Assembly: GCF_902635505.1 (NCBI RefSeq)
Contig: NC_045431.1
Span: 6,727,001 to 6,791,000, forward strand
From: Sarcophilus harrisii
Taxonomy: Eukaryota; Chordata; Mammalia; Dasyuromorphia; Dasyuridae
Reading direction: 5' to 3'
Length of the DNA: 64,000 nt
Part shown: piece by piece, positions 1 through 10,924 of the stretch
Numbering within the stretch: position 1 is the stretch's first letter
Layout of the letters: each line of letters opens with the position of its first letter
Made by a program: the position numbers and the translations under genes
Notes under the pieces: generated by a model
Database searches by the model: none
The model's input: the letters and a program-made list of their open reading frames with translations, nothing else
Told to the model about the DNA's origin: nothing

Positions 1-269
1 TTGACTCCAAATGAGATGGTTCCCACCAACAGTAATAAGAATAGAACACAGAGTTTCAGAGTCAAAAGGGAGCCTCAGGTTGCCTAACTATTCCAACCCT
101 TACTTTTAAAAAAAATCTCTTCTAAACATGTTCAATAAATGATCATTTAATCTTTGATAAAGACCTCCAGTGATTTAGAACCTGTTGCCTCTGAAGAAAT
201 CTACCTTTTGAGCCTAAATTTATTTATAGTATCTAGCCATTGCTCCATCCAGGACCAAACAATACAAGT

Positions 270-975
270 ATATTCTCTTTTCCAACATGGCGACACTTTG
301 TATTCTTGAAGATAACTAGCACAATTCATGTTTTCTTCTGATCACCGAGTTACACATTTCTATTTTCTTCAACTAATGCTCTTGGACGTGAATTCAAGGA
401 CCTACCCAACCCTTGATGCTATCCAGATTATCCATCTCATTCCCATGGCACCCAGAACTGAGCACTGATAGGTTCTCAAGTCCTGCACACTATGTCTCTA
501 TTAATGGAGGCTGAGATTACACTAATTTGCTTGGCTGCCCTAGCTCACTGTTGGCTTGTATTTAACCTGTAGTCTACCCACACAGACTCTTCTCACCAAA
601 CTGCTATCTAGTTACAGCTATTATTGACTTTTTAACCGAAATATAAGCCTTTACAATTTTACCAATTCAATTTCATCTTATGAGGTTTGGCTTAAAGTCA
701 TCAATCTGTCAAAATGTTTGGATTATTACTACTATCTGATGGTAGCCATCCCAGCCCTGAGTCATCTGCACATATGAGAAGCACGCCATGCTTTTGTCCA
801 AGTCATTGGTAATATTACATAACATTTAGCCAAATGAAGAACCCTGGGAACTGCACTGAAGCCTCCTTTCAAGTTCTCTTAACAATTCAGTCACTTAACT
901 GTTGTTCTTTGGAGTTTGCCTTTCAACCAGTTTTGAGTCCACCCAATTATTTGATCTTTTAGCTATTATCTCTTT
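270..975 (-). repeat. CR1/L3 LINE 3' part, antisense
   Basis: The + strand reads as the complement of a CR1/L3 element. Diagnostic phrases include CACCCAGAACTGAGCACTGA, TGAGTCATCTGCACATATGA, TTTGTCCAAGTCATTGGTAA and ACCAGTTTTGAGTCCACCCA, in family order. It is strongly diverged and has no long open frame. Bases 1-270 may be a further extension but I cannot anchor them. Confidence 0.75.
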
Positions 976-1124
976 TCTTCTCTTCTTCTCTTACGAAAAA
1001 ACACAAACTCTAGATCACTCTCCTCCTCGGTACCTCATGTTTCTAAGACCCTTCTTTCCCTCTGATTGTAGTGGGAAGAGTAGACAGTGGAGAGTCCTTC
1101 CCAGATTCTGCATTTCAAGAAATT

Positions 1125-1136
1125 GAGAGACAGAGA

Positions 1137-1227
<91 letters not shown>

Positions 1228-1228
1228 A
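1125..1228. repeat. (GA)n microsatellite
   Basis: About 100 bp of nearly perfect GA dinucleotide repeat, with two CA interruptions at its start. The Arg/Glu-rich open frame across it is a by-product. Confidence 0.97.
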
Positions 1229-1959
1229 TTTTGGAATTGTAAATAGTAAGAAGAAGAGAATTATTTCACCTGATGATTCTCTACCTATGAAAAGTCACAA
1301 CTTAGCTATATTTGTTCATCCGGCACTGTGTCAACCCAAATAATTGCTGCTATAAAAAGAGTATTATTTATTTAAAGGGAAGCAGGTGGATATGGGAGGA
1401 TGGGGTTTCAGCTGGCTTTCCAGCTGAAAAGTTCTGAGAAGCAGGTTTCTCTTTCTGGAAAGTTATAGAATTTACTTTTTAGTGCCTAAAGAAAAAGCAG
1501 GGATAGCTTCTTGGATAAATTAATGGACTTTAATGACTATCTTCTGCTTCCTATAGATCCTTCAGTCTCTTCCTTCTTCCCGCCCTTCCCTGAGATCCCA
1601 TGAAGTCAGGATATAATCTTATGTGTCTGGAAGCTTCAATTATTGAATGTTGCAATTGTTTACATTTTTCTCCTAATATACTCTCTTTTTAAGTTTTATT
1701 TTTTACTATTTCTTGTTCCCATTTCTTTTCCCTTTATTTTCCCCCATTAATTCTCAGTAGTTTGAATTACTCCAGCAGTTGAGAGATCTCAAAAATGGTT
1801 ATTTAGGAGAATTCTGTTTTTATTTTTGGTTTTTTAAAAAAGGTAGTCAAGTGTAAAATTCACGAAATCCTTCAGAGGAAGAACAGCACTGGATTTCAGC
1901 TGCTAATCTTGGGCCCCTCTAGGGCTTGGAAGGCATCAAGTCAGAGACGATAGGACATG
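1229..1959. other. Non-coding, no feature recognised
   Basis: AT-rich sequence with T-rich runs near 1670-1830. I recognise no gene, RNA or repeat family here. Confidence 0.5.
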
Positions 1960-2110
1960 GTACAGGAGGATCAGAGGCCTCGAGCTCAAACTCTTTATTA
2001 GCTGCTTCTCATGCTCCCTGGCTGCCACTGGGCAAATCCCTTTCTTTTTCTAGGGTTCTAGTGCTTCTCTTTACAAATAGGGTTTGCTCTAGGTTGGCTT
2101 TTGGAATGAT
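1960..2110 (+). repeat. Decayed MIR-type SINE
   Basis: Weak match to the MIR core: a GAGCTCAAACTC-like segment, then CTGCCACTGGGCAAATCCCT. The ends are uncertain. Confidence 0.4.
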
Positions 2111-2564
2111 TGATCATTTATCTTCTTTCTATAAAAGCAGGACACTGGTTATTGTTGGGGGGAATTGAAATGGTAATTGGAAAAATAGTTTTTCAAAGAT
2201 GAGGGACTTGGATTTGAGAACCTCTAAGTGCTCCTCTAGCCCTTAATCCTGTGAAACAGACTGAACCGTGCTCCCAAAGTTCACAGAGATGTAGGTCATT
2301 GTTCCTTTGGGCTAATGGGATCCCCAAACTATGCTTTGCAGCAAAGGTTCTCAATTAGTTATCTACAACGCTCACTGCCAGCATGTTGCTGGGTTCCTTC
2401 AAACTTCCTGCCCACCACTCCTTCCCCACCATCACTAGCCACATGGGGCAGAATAGATTGATTCAGGAGGTTGAGCTTCTAATTGTGCCCTTTACTGGCT
2501 GCAATCAGATTAAAAACAACAATGGCAATAATGATAATGATGACAGTTTAAAATAGTCATGAGG

Positions 2565-2762
2565 CCCATTTTGTAGAGCATCTTTAGGTTTCCAAAACCA
2601 TCTCCTTCTCAATGGCCTTGGGAGTTAAAGTAAGAATTAGTCCCATTTTAGAGATGAGAGGATTTGAGATTCTAAGAAGCTGAGACTTGCCCATAGTCAT
2701 GATTTGAACCCAGGTCTAATTATATACTGATGGCACTAGCACTATGACACTGCCTCTTCATC
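2565..2762 (-). repeat. MIR SINE, antisense
   Basis: In antisense order: CCCATTTTAGAGATGAGAGG, a decayed GACTTGCCCATAGTCATG, then GATTTGAACCCAGGTCTAAT and the tRNA-side ACTATGACACTGCCTC. This is the typical MIR layout. Confidence 0.75.
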
Positions 2763-2775
2763 ATTAAATTCTTTT

Positions 2776-3172
2776 GCTCTCTCCGTGTTTCATTTTCTGT
2801 CTCTCTATTTCTCCCTGTATGTCTCTGTCTCTTTCTATGAGTCTGTCTCTGTCTCTGTCTGTGTCTCTAGCCCTTTCTTTCTCTCTCCCTTTCTCCCTCT
2901 CTCCCTCTCCATGTATGTGTGTGCAATATATTTTTGAAAAAAAATTTGAGTAGCTTCTTTGTAGGGATATTTGTCGCCTTGTTTTCTTTCTTTCTTTCTT
3001 CTTTCCTCCCTCCCTTCTTCCCTTCTTTGTTTCCTTCCTTTCATCCTTCCTTCCTCTCTCTTTCTCTTTCTGTCTCTTCCTTCCTTTCTTCCTTCCTATC
3101 TTTCTTTCTCTCTTTCTCTCACTTTTGTTGTTTCTTTATTTCTTTCTTCCTTCCCTCTTTCCTTTCTACTTT

Positions 3173-3203
<31 letters not shown>

Positions 3204-3222
3204 CTTTCTTCTTTCTTTCTTG
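2776..3222. repeat. Pyrimidine-rich low-complexity tract, (TCTG)n to (CTTT)n/(CCTT)n
   Basis: About 450 bp almost free of purines on the + strand. TCTCTG/TCTCCC units pass into TTTC and TTCC units. Long open frames in several phases are Ser/Phe/Leu-only artefacts. Confidence 0.95.
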
Positions 3223-3734
3223 GCTTATTGAAATAATTAGAACTTCTCACACTACACAAATACTAGCAGACCTGTTCTCAAAGTCTTCCACTTGTGAAAA
3301 GGCAGAGCTAAATCTCAGTCTCCCAGGTCTAGTATTCTTTCTCGCAAGAGTCTTCTTCAGGAGAGAAGGAAACTTTATTTGGCTATTGCTGGAGCAGATG
3401 ACAGAGTTGGGGGAAGCAGAGGAAGCTCATGTATTTACAGGTTTGAATAATTTCACAAGCATAGATCTTACCTTTAAAAAATGCTGGCTTTTGGGTCTGG
3501 GAAAGAGCCATAGAAATTGTACCACCTAAATCTCCCTTCACGGGTAGGCTAAGGAGGGTTAAGTTACTTACCCAAGCTCACACAAAAAGTAACAAATTAG
3601 GGATTCAAGTGAATGCAGAAGAACAGAGAATAGCAAGGAGAAATAAGGTTTGTTCACATGAGCATTGCCAAGAAATAGGAGAAAAAAAGAAAATGGGAAA
3701 GGCAAGAGATCTCTTCAAGAAAATCTGAAATATC
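3223..3734. other. Mostly unrecognised; possible MIR remnant
   Basis: A MIR-like antisense remnant may lie at 3545-3620 (GGTTAAGTTACTTACCCAAG). The rest is unassigned. Confidence 0.35.
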
Positions 3735-4002
3735 AGACTCTTCACCAGAAGGTCCAATGCTGAAGCTGAAACTTAAATACTTTGGTCACATTATGAGAAG
3801 ACGAGAATCACTGAAAAAGCCTCTGATGTTGGGGAAGATTGAGGTCAAAAGGAAAAGGGTCCAGCATGGGATGAGATGGATGGTGTTGTGGAAACAATGA
3901 ACTTGAGTATGGATAGACTTCAGGAGAGAGTGGAAGATGGCATGCTCTGATCCAGGGGGTCATGGTCAGACATGACTGCAGGACTGAACAACAACAACAA
4001 AG
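3735..4002 (+). repeat. RTE/BovB-type LINE 3' end
   Basis: Diagnostic sense phrases are AAATACTTTGGTCACATTAT, AGAATCACTGAAAAAGCCTC, GGGATGAGATGGATGGTGTT, GGTCAGACATGACTGCAGGA and the terminal ACTGAACAACAACAAC tail. It corresponds to the reverse transcriptase C-terminus and short 3' UTR of an RTE element. This family shares its 3' end with the MAR1-type SINEs elsewhere in the window and is the likely partner LINE that mobilised them. Confidence 0.85.
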
Positions 4003-4405
4003 GGGTCATGGGAGCTCTTGCTCCTACTGATGTGAGGCGAAGGTCCCCTTTGATGCAGCCATTTCAAGAAAAGATCTATTTTTAGTCCCAGTATCGAATA
4101 AGCTTCCTGCTATTGACCATATAATTTATTTTCAAGAAAACATGCAAGCTCATGGGTATATGTACACAAAATGGTGACGAAAGGCAGCTCCAAAGCAATA
4201 ACACATCTGCGTTCCTACCATTGTGCAGCCTGCTCTTGGCTGAGGCCATTGACCCGGCAGCAGTAATAATAGCATTAGAAAGCGTGGCTGTGGAACATTT
4301 CTCTCTAAGGTCCCCTTCAACTGTAAATCCTTTGATCCCAGGGTGAAGGAGTGTGGGTCACATCACTTTTGGACCTTTGGTTTCCTTATCTATAAAATGG
4401 CAGAG
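4003..4405. other. Non-coding, no feature recognised
   Basis: No gene or known repeat recognised. A 64-codon open frame at 4152-4346 has no family resemblance that I can see. Confidence 0.4.
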
Positions 4406-4407
4406 GG

Positions 4408-4582
4408 TGACTCCGTGGGGTGATGGCAAGAGCTCTGGATTTGGCATCAGAAAACATTTCATTTCATTATAGCTCCAAAGTAAACTAATTATGTGGCCTT
4501 GGTTTTCTAGCTTTTAAAAAGATATATTAATCCTTGTGATATCTGCTTTGTAAACTGTAAAGCTCTTGATAAATGTTATTTA
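4408..4582 (+). repeat. MIR-type SINE, decayed
   Basis: Sense MIR order: GATGGCAAGAGCTCTGGATT, TGGCATCAGAAAACATTTCA, TATGTGGCCTTGG, then the CORE/L2-like end TGTAAAGCTCTTGATAAATG. It leads straight into the trinucleotide array. Confidence 0.6.
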
Positions 4583-4584
4583 TA

Positions 4585-4928
4585 ACTACTACTAATTACT
4601 ATTATTACTAATATTAGTAGTAGTAACTACTACTAATTATTATTATTACTACTACTAATACTACTACTACTACCACTACCCACCACCATTACCACTATCT
4701 CTATTACTGATATTATTATTACTTCCATTACTATGGCTACTAACTATTACTACTGTCACTACTACTTTTTCTACTACTACTACTACTATTGCTACTTTAC
4801 TACTACTTCAACTACTACTACTTTACTACTACTACACCACCACCACTACTATTGCTACCTCTACTACTATTACTACTGCCGTTACTACCACTACTACTAC
4901 CACCACCATACTCACTACCACCATTAGT
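4585..4928. repeat. (ACT)n trinucleotide array, imperfect
   Basis: About 340 bp of ACT/TAC units with CAC, ATT and TGC variants. It probably arose at the 3' end of the adjacent SINE. Confidence 0.95.
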
Positions 4929-4935
4929 AAAATTA

Positions 4936-5152
4936 AGCAGCTAGGTAGCACAAAGCATTGAGTACTGTAGCCAGAATCAGGAAGACCTAAGTTCAATTCT
5001 GGACTCAGACATTTACATGCTGGGTGAGCCTGGGTAAGTCATTTAATTTCTGGTTGCCTCAATTTTCTCATCTGCAAAATGGGCTAATAATGGTATTTAT
5101 TTCCCAAGGTTGTTATTTGTAAGGTACCTTATAAACCTTGAAGATAGCTCTA
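4936..5152 (+). repeat. Marsupial CORE-SINE with MIR-like tail
   Basis: tRNA-like head AGCAGCTAGGTAGCACAAAG, then AATCAGGAAGACCTAAGTTC, GAGCCTGGGTAAGTCATTTA, TTTTCTCATCTGCAAAATGG, and a MIR-like end (TAAGGTACCTTATAAACCTT). Confidence 0.8.
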
Positions 5153-5785
5153 AAGCCTTACCCCAAAGGCCTATTGCAGCTTTAGAGAGATCTTATGATC
5201 CCATAACACAGCCAGAAAATGAGGAACTCTGGAAGAGTGAGGGAAGCAATTAGATTGCAGGTGATGGGACTTTTAGTGGACAGTCTGTTGTATTAGAGGG
5301 AGATGTAGGATCACCCAGCACATCTCTGTACATAAACAGGTTATAGCTGAGAACCAAAGAAGAGTAAAACATCTACAGTAAGCAGCCAAAATATGCCCCC
5401 AAGTCCATACCCTAGAGCTCATGCACTCTACTCAATGTGAATTAGATCTATCTCTCAGCATCTGATTTCTCTTGCTTACTACATAATACTAACAGACTTG
5501 TTTCTGAATCTATAAGTTTAGAAGGGAGTAGAAGAGCCAGTAAGGGGAAGCCATTAGAGGTGTTGATAAGTGATGACTAAAAACCTGAGAACAAGGAAGG
5601 AGACACTATTATAAAAAGTAAACACAGATACACAAAGTTGTTTCCTCTGTAGAAATGCAGCCTTGAATGCCTCAGTAGTTCCCCCCAAATCTCTGATTTA
5701 TACAGTATAGCTGATGGCCTCCATAGAGATGGCCCAAGAAGGCTTGGAGCACTTCCAATGCTGAAGACAGGGAGATTTGTAATTC

Positions 5786-5787
<2 letters not shown>
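5153..5787. other. Non-coding, no feature recognised
   Basis: No gene or repeat family recognised in about 630 bp. Confidence 0.45.

Positions 5788-5862
<75 letters not shown>
5788..5862. repeat. (CA)n(GA)n compound microsatellite
   Basis: About 30 bp of CA followed by about 45 bp of GA, with a clean switch. Confidence 0.97.
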
Positions 5863-5863
<1 letters not shown>

Positions 5864-6204
5864 ACAAAGCTTGAGGACTTAAAAGAGACAAGCTTCACTT
5901 GTTAAAAAAATAATAATAATAATTAAAGAAAAGGTCCATTCTCTGCAAAACTGAATAAATAAGGTATTACTGTAAGAGAATTCAAAAGCAACTTCAGACC
6001 TCATTTAACTCAAATGGGAACAAAAACTTGTTAGTTAAGTGCACTTGGATTCAAATAATCAATTTCCCAGACATAAGATAATGAACCACAGTTCCTGTGA
6101 CAAAAAGCTGAAGTTTTTGGTAGACCACAAGCTAGTCAATAGTATACATGGTCAAAATGTTAATACATTCTTAAGAGTGGAATAGAATCTAGTAAAACAG
6201 AAGG

Positions 6205-6458
6205 GAAGGTAGCTAGGTGATGCCATAGGACATAGAATATCCAATCAGGAATCAGAAAGACTCGTCTTCCTGACTTCAAATTCAGTCTTGTACATTTACT
6301 AGTGTGAACTAAGTATTCACTTACCCCTGTTTGCCTCAGTTTCCTCATGTGTAAAATGAGCTGGAGAAGGAAATGGCCAACCACTCCAGTATCTTGGCCA
6401 AGAAAATCCCAAATAAGCTTACAAAGAGTTGGACCCAACTGAACAACTGAACAACAAG
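6205..6458 (+). repeat. MAR1-type CORE-SINE
   Basis: Phrases in order: TTTGCCTCAGTTTCCTCATG, AAAATGAGCTGGAGAAGGAA, CAACCACTCCAGTATCTTGG and the RTE-like end CAAAGAGTTGGACCCAACTG with an ACAACAA tail. Confidence 0.9.
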
Positions 6459-6544
6459 ACCTCTGATCTCTACCCTTACCGAGTCATATCTAGAAGACCA
6501 TGTCTAATTAAGACCATTTTCAAGTGCCATTGCTGGTAGCAGAG

Positions 6545-6770
6545 AATGCCAATGAGGAAGGGGATTTTTAGTCTGGAAAAGAGAAAGTTTAGGGAAGCCA
6601 CGATGGCATCTTCAAGTAGCTGAAGGATCATTGTGTAAGAGATCAGCCTTGTACAGAGAAGAACTAGGAGTGGGGGAGGATGCTGGGATGAGTCAGATCA
6701 AGGCTTTCTGCCAGGAAAAACTTCCTAGCAATTAGGGAGGCCCACAGTGCAATGGGCTGCTGCAGGAGCA
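6545..6770 (+). repeat. CR1/L3 LINE 3' part
   Basis: Sense phrases are TTTTTAGTCTGGAAAAGAGA, GGCATCTTCAAGTAGCTGAA, GGAAAAACTTCCTAGCAATT and AATGGGCTGCTGCAGG. They match the CR1/L3 3' region in order. Confidence 0.8.
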
Positions 6771-6784
6771 AGGGAGCAGAGATG

Positions 6785-6965
6785 GAGAACTGGAACAAAG
6801 CTCAAAGTTCATTAAGTCCGATCCTTTAGTTTGGCAAATGAAGAAACTGAGGTCTAAGATATGGCTTATCTAAGCTCCCATATCATGGAGAGTAGCAGGA
6901 GGAAGATTCACACTCAGGTCCTTGGCTTCCAAGACTTTCTGTTTAGTGTCTGCATTATATGGCAG
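6785..6965 (-). repeat. MIR-type SINE, antisense
   Basis: Antisense CORE segment GGCAAATGAAGAAACTGAGG followed by GATTCACACTCAGGTCCTTG. Confidence 0.65.
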
Positions 6966-6984
6966 GCTTTTACCGCTGGCATTT

Positions 6985-7232
6985 TTCAATATGAGTGGCT
7001 AATGGGTGCAATGGATAGAATACTGGGCTTGAAATCAGGGAGATCTGAAGTCAAACCTAACTTCAGACTAGCTGTGTGATCCTAGTTCAGTTATTTAACG
7101 CTGCTTGCCTCAGTTTCCTCATCTGTAAAAATGAGCTAGTGAAGGAAATGGCCAACCAGTCCAGGATCTTTGCCAAAAAAACCCAAAAGGTGTCATGAAG
7201 AGTCAGATAGATTGAAATGATTGAGCAAAGTT
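6985..7232 (+). repeat. MAR1-type CORE-SINE
   Basis: GGGTGCAATGGATAGAATAC head, GGGCTTGAAATCAGGGAGAT, TTGCCTCAGTTTCCTCATCT, GAAGGAAATGGCCAACCAGT and the RTE-like end CATGAAGAGTCAGATAGATT. Confidence 0.9.
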
Positions 7233-7454
7233 TTTCATTAGGAGCTCAGGGACACATTTGGCAGTGTGATTAAAAGTGGTTCTTGTTCAGGTATAAATAG
7301 AGCTGACAGGCTTCTGAGATGCCTTCCAGCCCCCAAGAAGGTGCCATTCTGTGAACAAGATGACATGTGCACCTATGGAACAGGAAGCATTGGTCCTGGA
7401 GTCCCCCTGGGTTTGGTTCAAGTTTCAGATCTGTTTGGGACAAGCTGTGTGACC

Positions 7455-7690
7455 TGCAACATGTTGGGTTTGCAAAGCTCTTAACACATATCATTTCATT
7501 AGATCCTTCACAACAACATGGAGAGAGAACTGCTCCCATGAACCCTATTGAGCAGATGAGCAAACTGAGGCCGAGAAAAGTTCGAGGATTTGCCCAGGAT
7601 GACATGACTAGTAAGAGTCTGAGGCAGAATTTGAACTCAGATCTCCCTGACTTCAACTCTACTAGAGCCCTGACTGTGCTCCTCAGCTGT
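7455..7690 (-). repeat. MIR/CORE-SINE, antisense
   Basis: Antisense order: TTGCAAAGCTCTTAACACAT, GAGCAGATGAGCAAACTGAG, GATTTGCCCAGGATGACATG, GAATTTGAACTCAGATCTCC. Confidence 0.8.
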
Positions 7691-7884
7691 TTTAATGTTC
7701 CCTTTTGGCTCTGAAATATATTACTTTGGGGAATGTGAAATTCTGAAATGCAAAATAAGAGTCTAGAACTGAAAATTTGGTTTTCTCCCCCTCAATTTAA
7801 CGTTCTACCGACTCAGAATGAGCCTCTGAATCTATCTAAGGTAATCTCTATCAAGATGAATGATCCACATTTTTAGATCGAAGG

Positions 7885-8016
7885 TAGAAGTTCTCAAACT
7901 TTTTTTTTTAATCTCTGGGCTCTCTAAAAATTATTGAGGACTCCCAAGAACTTTTATTTACATGAACCTTATCTACTGATATTTACCATGTTAGAAATTA
8001 AAACTGCTATATTTTA
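7885..8016 (+). mobile_element. Old hAT-like DNA transposon, left part, split by an L1
   Basis: AGTTCTCAAACTTTTTTTTT, AATTATTGAGGACTCCCAAG and CTGATATTTACCATGTTAGA match an ancient mammalian hAT/Charlie-like element that I recognise but cannot name to subfamily. It continues after the L1 insertion at 8721. Confidence 0.6.
8000..8016. repeat. Target-site duplication of the L1, left copy
   Basis: AAAACTGCTATATTTTA; the identical right copy is at 8704-8720. Confidence 0.93.
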
Positions 8017-8703
8017 TTTTATTATTTATTTTTTTATTATTAAAATTTTTTATTGACAGAACCCATGCCAGGATAATTTTTACAAAATTATCCCTTGCAC
8101 TCACTTCTGTTCCGATTTTTCCCTCCCACCCTTCATCCTCTCCCCTCAATGGCAAGCAGTCCTATATATGTTGAATATGTCCTAGTATATCCTAGATACA
8201 ATGTATGTGTGCAGAACCAAACAGTTCTCTTGTTGCAAAGGGAGAATTGGATTCAGAAGGTAAAAATAACCCGGGAAGAAAAACAAAAATGCAAACAGTT
8301 TACATTCATTTCCCAGTGTTTTTTTCTTTGGGTGTAGCTGCTTCCGTCCATCATTGATCAATTGAAACTGAATTAGGTCTCTTTGTTGAAGAAATCCACT
8401 TCCATCAGAATACATCCTCATACAGTATCGTTGTTAAGGTATATAATGATCTCCTGGTTCTGCTCATTTCCCTCAGTATCAGTTCATGTAAGTCTCTCCA
8501 AGCCTCTCTGTATTCATCCTGCTGGTCATTTCTTACAGAACAATAATATTCCATAACATTCATATACCACAATTTACCCAACCATTCTCCAATTGATGGG
8601 CATCCACTCAGTTTCCAGCTTCTGGCCACTACAAACAGGGCTGCCCCAAACATTTTGGCACATACAAGTCCCTTTCCCTTCTTTAGTATCTCCTTGGGGT
8701 ATA
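8017..8703 (-). mobile_element. 5'-truncated L1 LINE, marsupial type, with target-site duplication
   Basis: This is a 687-bp L1 3' end on the minus strand. Read in sense, it encodes the ORF2 C-terminus: MFGAALFVVARSWKLSGCPS, then IGEWLGKLWYMNVMEYYCSV, equivalent to the human L1 MFIAALFTIAKTW and MEYYAAIKND blocks. Its 3' UTR ends in CCTGGCATGGGTTCTGTCAA followed by TAAAAA. It is flanked by identical 17-bp copies of AAAACTGCTATATTTTA (8000-8016 and 8704-8720). The perfect duplication makes it the youngest clear insertion I can see here. It is dead by 5' truncation. Confidence 0.93.
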
Positions 8704-8720
8704 AAAACTGCTATATTTTA
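8704..8720. repeat. Target-site duplication of the L1, right copy
   Basis: AAAACTGCTATATTTTA, identical to 8000-8016. Confidence 0.93.
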
Positions 8721-9095
8721 AATGTACTAATTCATCTTTTAAGTTATATTGCTTGTTAACACAAATGGCATTTTATGAACAATAACCATATTTTCTAAAA
8801 TGAAATTCAGTGAGATAATAGCATTGTTTTGCATATTTTTATAAATCTTTTTAATGTCTAACTTAATAGAAGACAGCTGGATGCTCATATCCGCTCCTGC
8901 CTTCAATTTGCTGAATTTGTTGATAGGTTGTTTTGGTAGAAATATAGGAAGAAAATCCAGCCTCACACAGATATATAACTGGGAAAAGGAGGAATATTTT
9001 CAAAAGCAAATAACATCTTTGCAGCGGTAAAAGATAGTTTTGACCTTGTAGCCCCTCTGAAATCTTGGGATCCCATTAAGAGCTGTCAGTAACAA
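8721..9095 (+). mobile_element. Old hAT-like DNA transposon, right part
   Basis: This continues the element at 7885-8016. Phrases include GAACAATAACCATATTTTCT, TAATGTCTAACTTAATAGAA, GACAGCTGGATGCTCATATC and AAATCCAGCCTCACACAGAT. Dropping the L1 and one copy of its target duplication restores a continuous match. Confidence 0.6.
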
Positions 9096-9686
9096 TTCAG
9101 ACTTTAAAAAAAAGAGAAAAAAAAAACCAGTTTTCTTTCCTGTATGTAAGATGTCCACTTTGATGTGATGCATTTAATGACTATAAAACGTGACTTTAAG
9201 ATAATTAAATCCTTACCTGGAAATATTGCACAATGCTCTTTTGAGGTTGGGAGTCTATAAGGGAGTGGACATCGTCATGACATGGGTGAATTGTTTAATA
9301 TATTTATATCTTGATCCAAGGAGACTCTGGCACCCATACAAGGCTTTTAAATCGAGCATAAGTTTTTCAAACTTTTCCAAAAATCTCCATGTTTTGTCAT
9401 TTAAAATTCTAAATGGAAATTGAGATTTCTCCAATATCACCTCCCCACGATAGCTAGCAAAGGACAAACAGACATCTAAATCTGTCACTAAGAACTCTGG
9501 CTGATCGTCCCTTGGCAGAAATGTCGACTTGGCGCACTATTCTAATGGATTTTTTTTGTTTGTTTCTTTCTGTTACATAAAAATGTTTTTGCAAACTTAC
9601 AAAATGGACTCAGTTGCACTGAGTTTTTAAATTAAGTCCCTAATCTCTCAGGGCTTCAATTTCCTCATCTCTAAAATTAGGAAGTT
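9096..9686. other. Mostly unrecognised; SINE remnant at end
   Basis: The last ~60 bp (GGGCTTCAATTTCCTCATCT, AAATTAGGAAGTTGGACAAG) is a SINE 3' segment that leads into the tandem array. Confidence 0.45.
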
Positions 9687-9988
9687 GGACAAGATCATCT
9701 CTACTGTCCCTTCCAACCCCCATATTTTATGTTCAGTATTCTGAGCTCTCTTCCAGATAAAAGGACAAGATCATCTCTGCTGTCCCTTCCAGCCCCCATA
9801 TTTTATGTTCAGTATTCTAAGCTCTCTTCCAGATAAAAGGACAAGATCATCTCTGCTGTCCTTTCCATCCAATATTTTATGTTCGGAGTTCTAAGCTCTC
9901 TTCCAGATAAAAGGACAAGATCATCTCTGCTGTCCCTTCCAGCCCCCATATTTTATGTTCGGTGTTCTAAGTTCTCTTCCAGATAAAA
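9687..9988. repeat. 76-bp minisatellite, four units
   Basis: GGACAAGATCATCTCT recurs at 9687, 9763, 9839 and 9913, giving units of 76, 76, 74 and about 76 bp. Units 2 and 4 are almost identical; unit 3 is 2 bp shorter with several changes. Each unit contains CCCTTCCAGCCCCCATATTT, which resembles the 3' end of a MIR/L3-type repeat (gatgatctctaaggtcccttccagctct). Confidence 0.95.
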
Positions 9989-10881
9989 CATTCTGCTTTC
10001 TGTGCCATCTAGTCCTTTCAGCTAGAATTCTTTATAGTCTTTTTTCAGCTCCTTCCTGCCCTGAGATGACATATGCTCTCTTCTAAGGACTCTCACAGAT
10101 CTGTTCCACATTCAAAGCTTTTCCATTTCTCAAATGTTATGATTCTGTGTAAGTTTGTAAGCTATCTCTGAGACTGCCTAACTTCAGCTAACAAGAGAAA
10201 AATCTAGAAAGAAGTAAAGAAATTTTTAAAAAATCCCAGGTGAAATTCAAGATGCAAAACACACTCCAAATATCTCTAGTTAGAGAACTTAACAGCGAGT
10301 CCACTTTAAACACACTTGAGTCAAAGCAAATGCTATAAAGCATGACTGAATATTGTTCTTACATCACCCGAGCTGCAAAGATTAATAGACATGCTGAATT
10401 CATTTGTTTCTCACTTGGTTCACTAAAACAAATACATCTTTTCACCAAACAAGTCCAAAGCCAAGACTTTTCTTACTTATATTCCTCAGCCCGAAAACTT
10501 ATGGTCAGAAGGGAATGCTGGCCTGTGAATAATGAATGACCTTCCCTTTGCTTGTTCAAATATAGCCCCAGGAAGAAAAAGACTTCAAAAAGCAAAACTG
10601 GGAATGATGAGGGTGAAAAAATAAAGAAAAGCAAATAATGAGTAAAGGAGCCAAAAAAGAGGTAGGAGCCTTATTTCTTGAGGCAACTTGGGCTTATTTG
10701 AATGATGCTTTGGGGGTAGAAGACAAACATTAGTTTTGTCTTCATTACTTCAGAACAGAAGAACTAGTAATCAGGAACTTAAATTCTAATTTTGATGCAT
10801 TATGTCTACCTAGGCACAGTATCCTAACTGTTTAGAAGGCAAGCCCTGTTCCTATTCATCCTCCTAGAGCTACCAGAATAA
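9989..10881. other. Non-coding, no feature recognised
   Basis: No gene or known family recognised. 10000-10140 has further TTCCAGCT/TTCTATAGT-like motifs and may be a decayed extension of the minisatellite. Confidence 0.4.
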
Positions 10882-10906
10882 CATATATATATATATATAT
10901 ATATGT
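10882..10906. repeat. (AT)n microsatellite
   Basis: About 24 bp of perfect AT repeat. Confidence 0.95.
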
Positions 10907-10924
10907 AAGAGAGAACTTTCCAAA

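Noticed and set aside
1071-1343. Arg/Glu repeat open frame
   Set aside because: It is the translation of a (GA)n microsatellite.
2919-3529. Overlapping Ser/Phe/Leu-rich open frames
   Set aside because: They are products of the pyrimidine-rich low-complexity tract, open in several phases.
4733-4927. Tyr/Thr-rich open frame
   Set aside because: It is the translation of the (ACT)n array.
8405-8653. 82-codon minus-strand frame that looks protein-like
   Set aside because: It matches the C-terminus of L1 ORF2 (MEYYCSVRND block), not a host gene.
9687-9988. Possible CRISPR-like array
   Set aside because: The units are contiguous 76-bp copies with no repeat/spacer alternation, in a mammalian genome.
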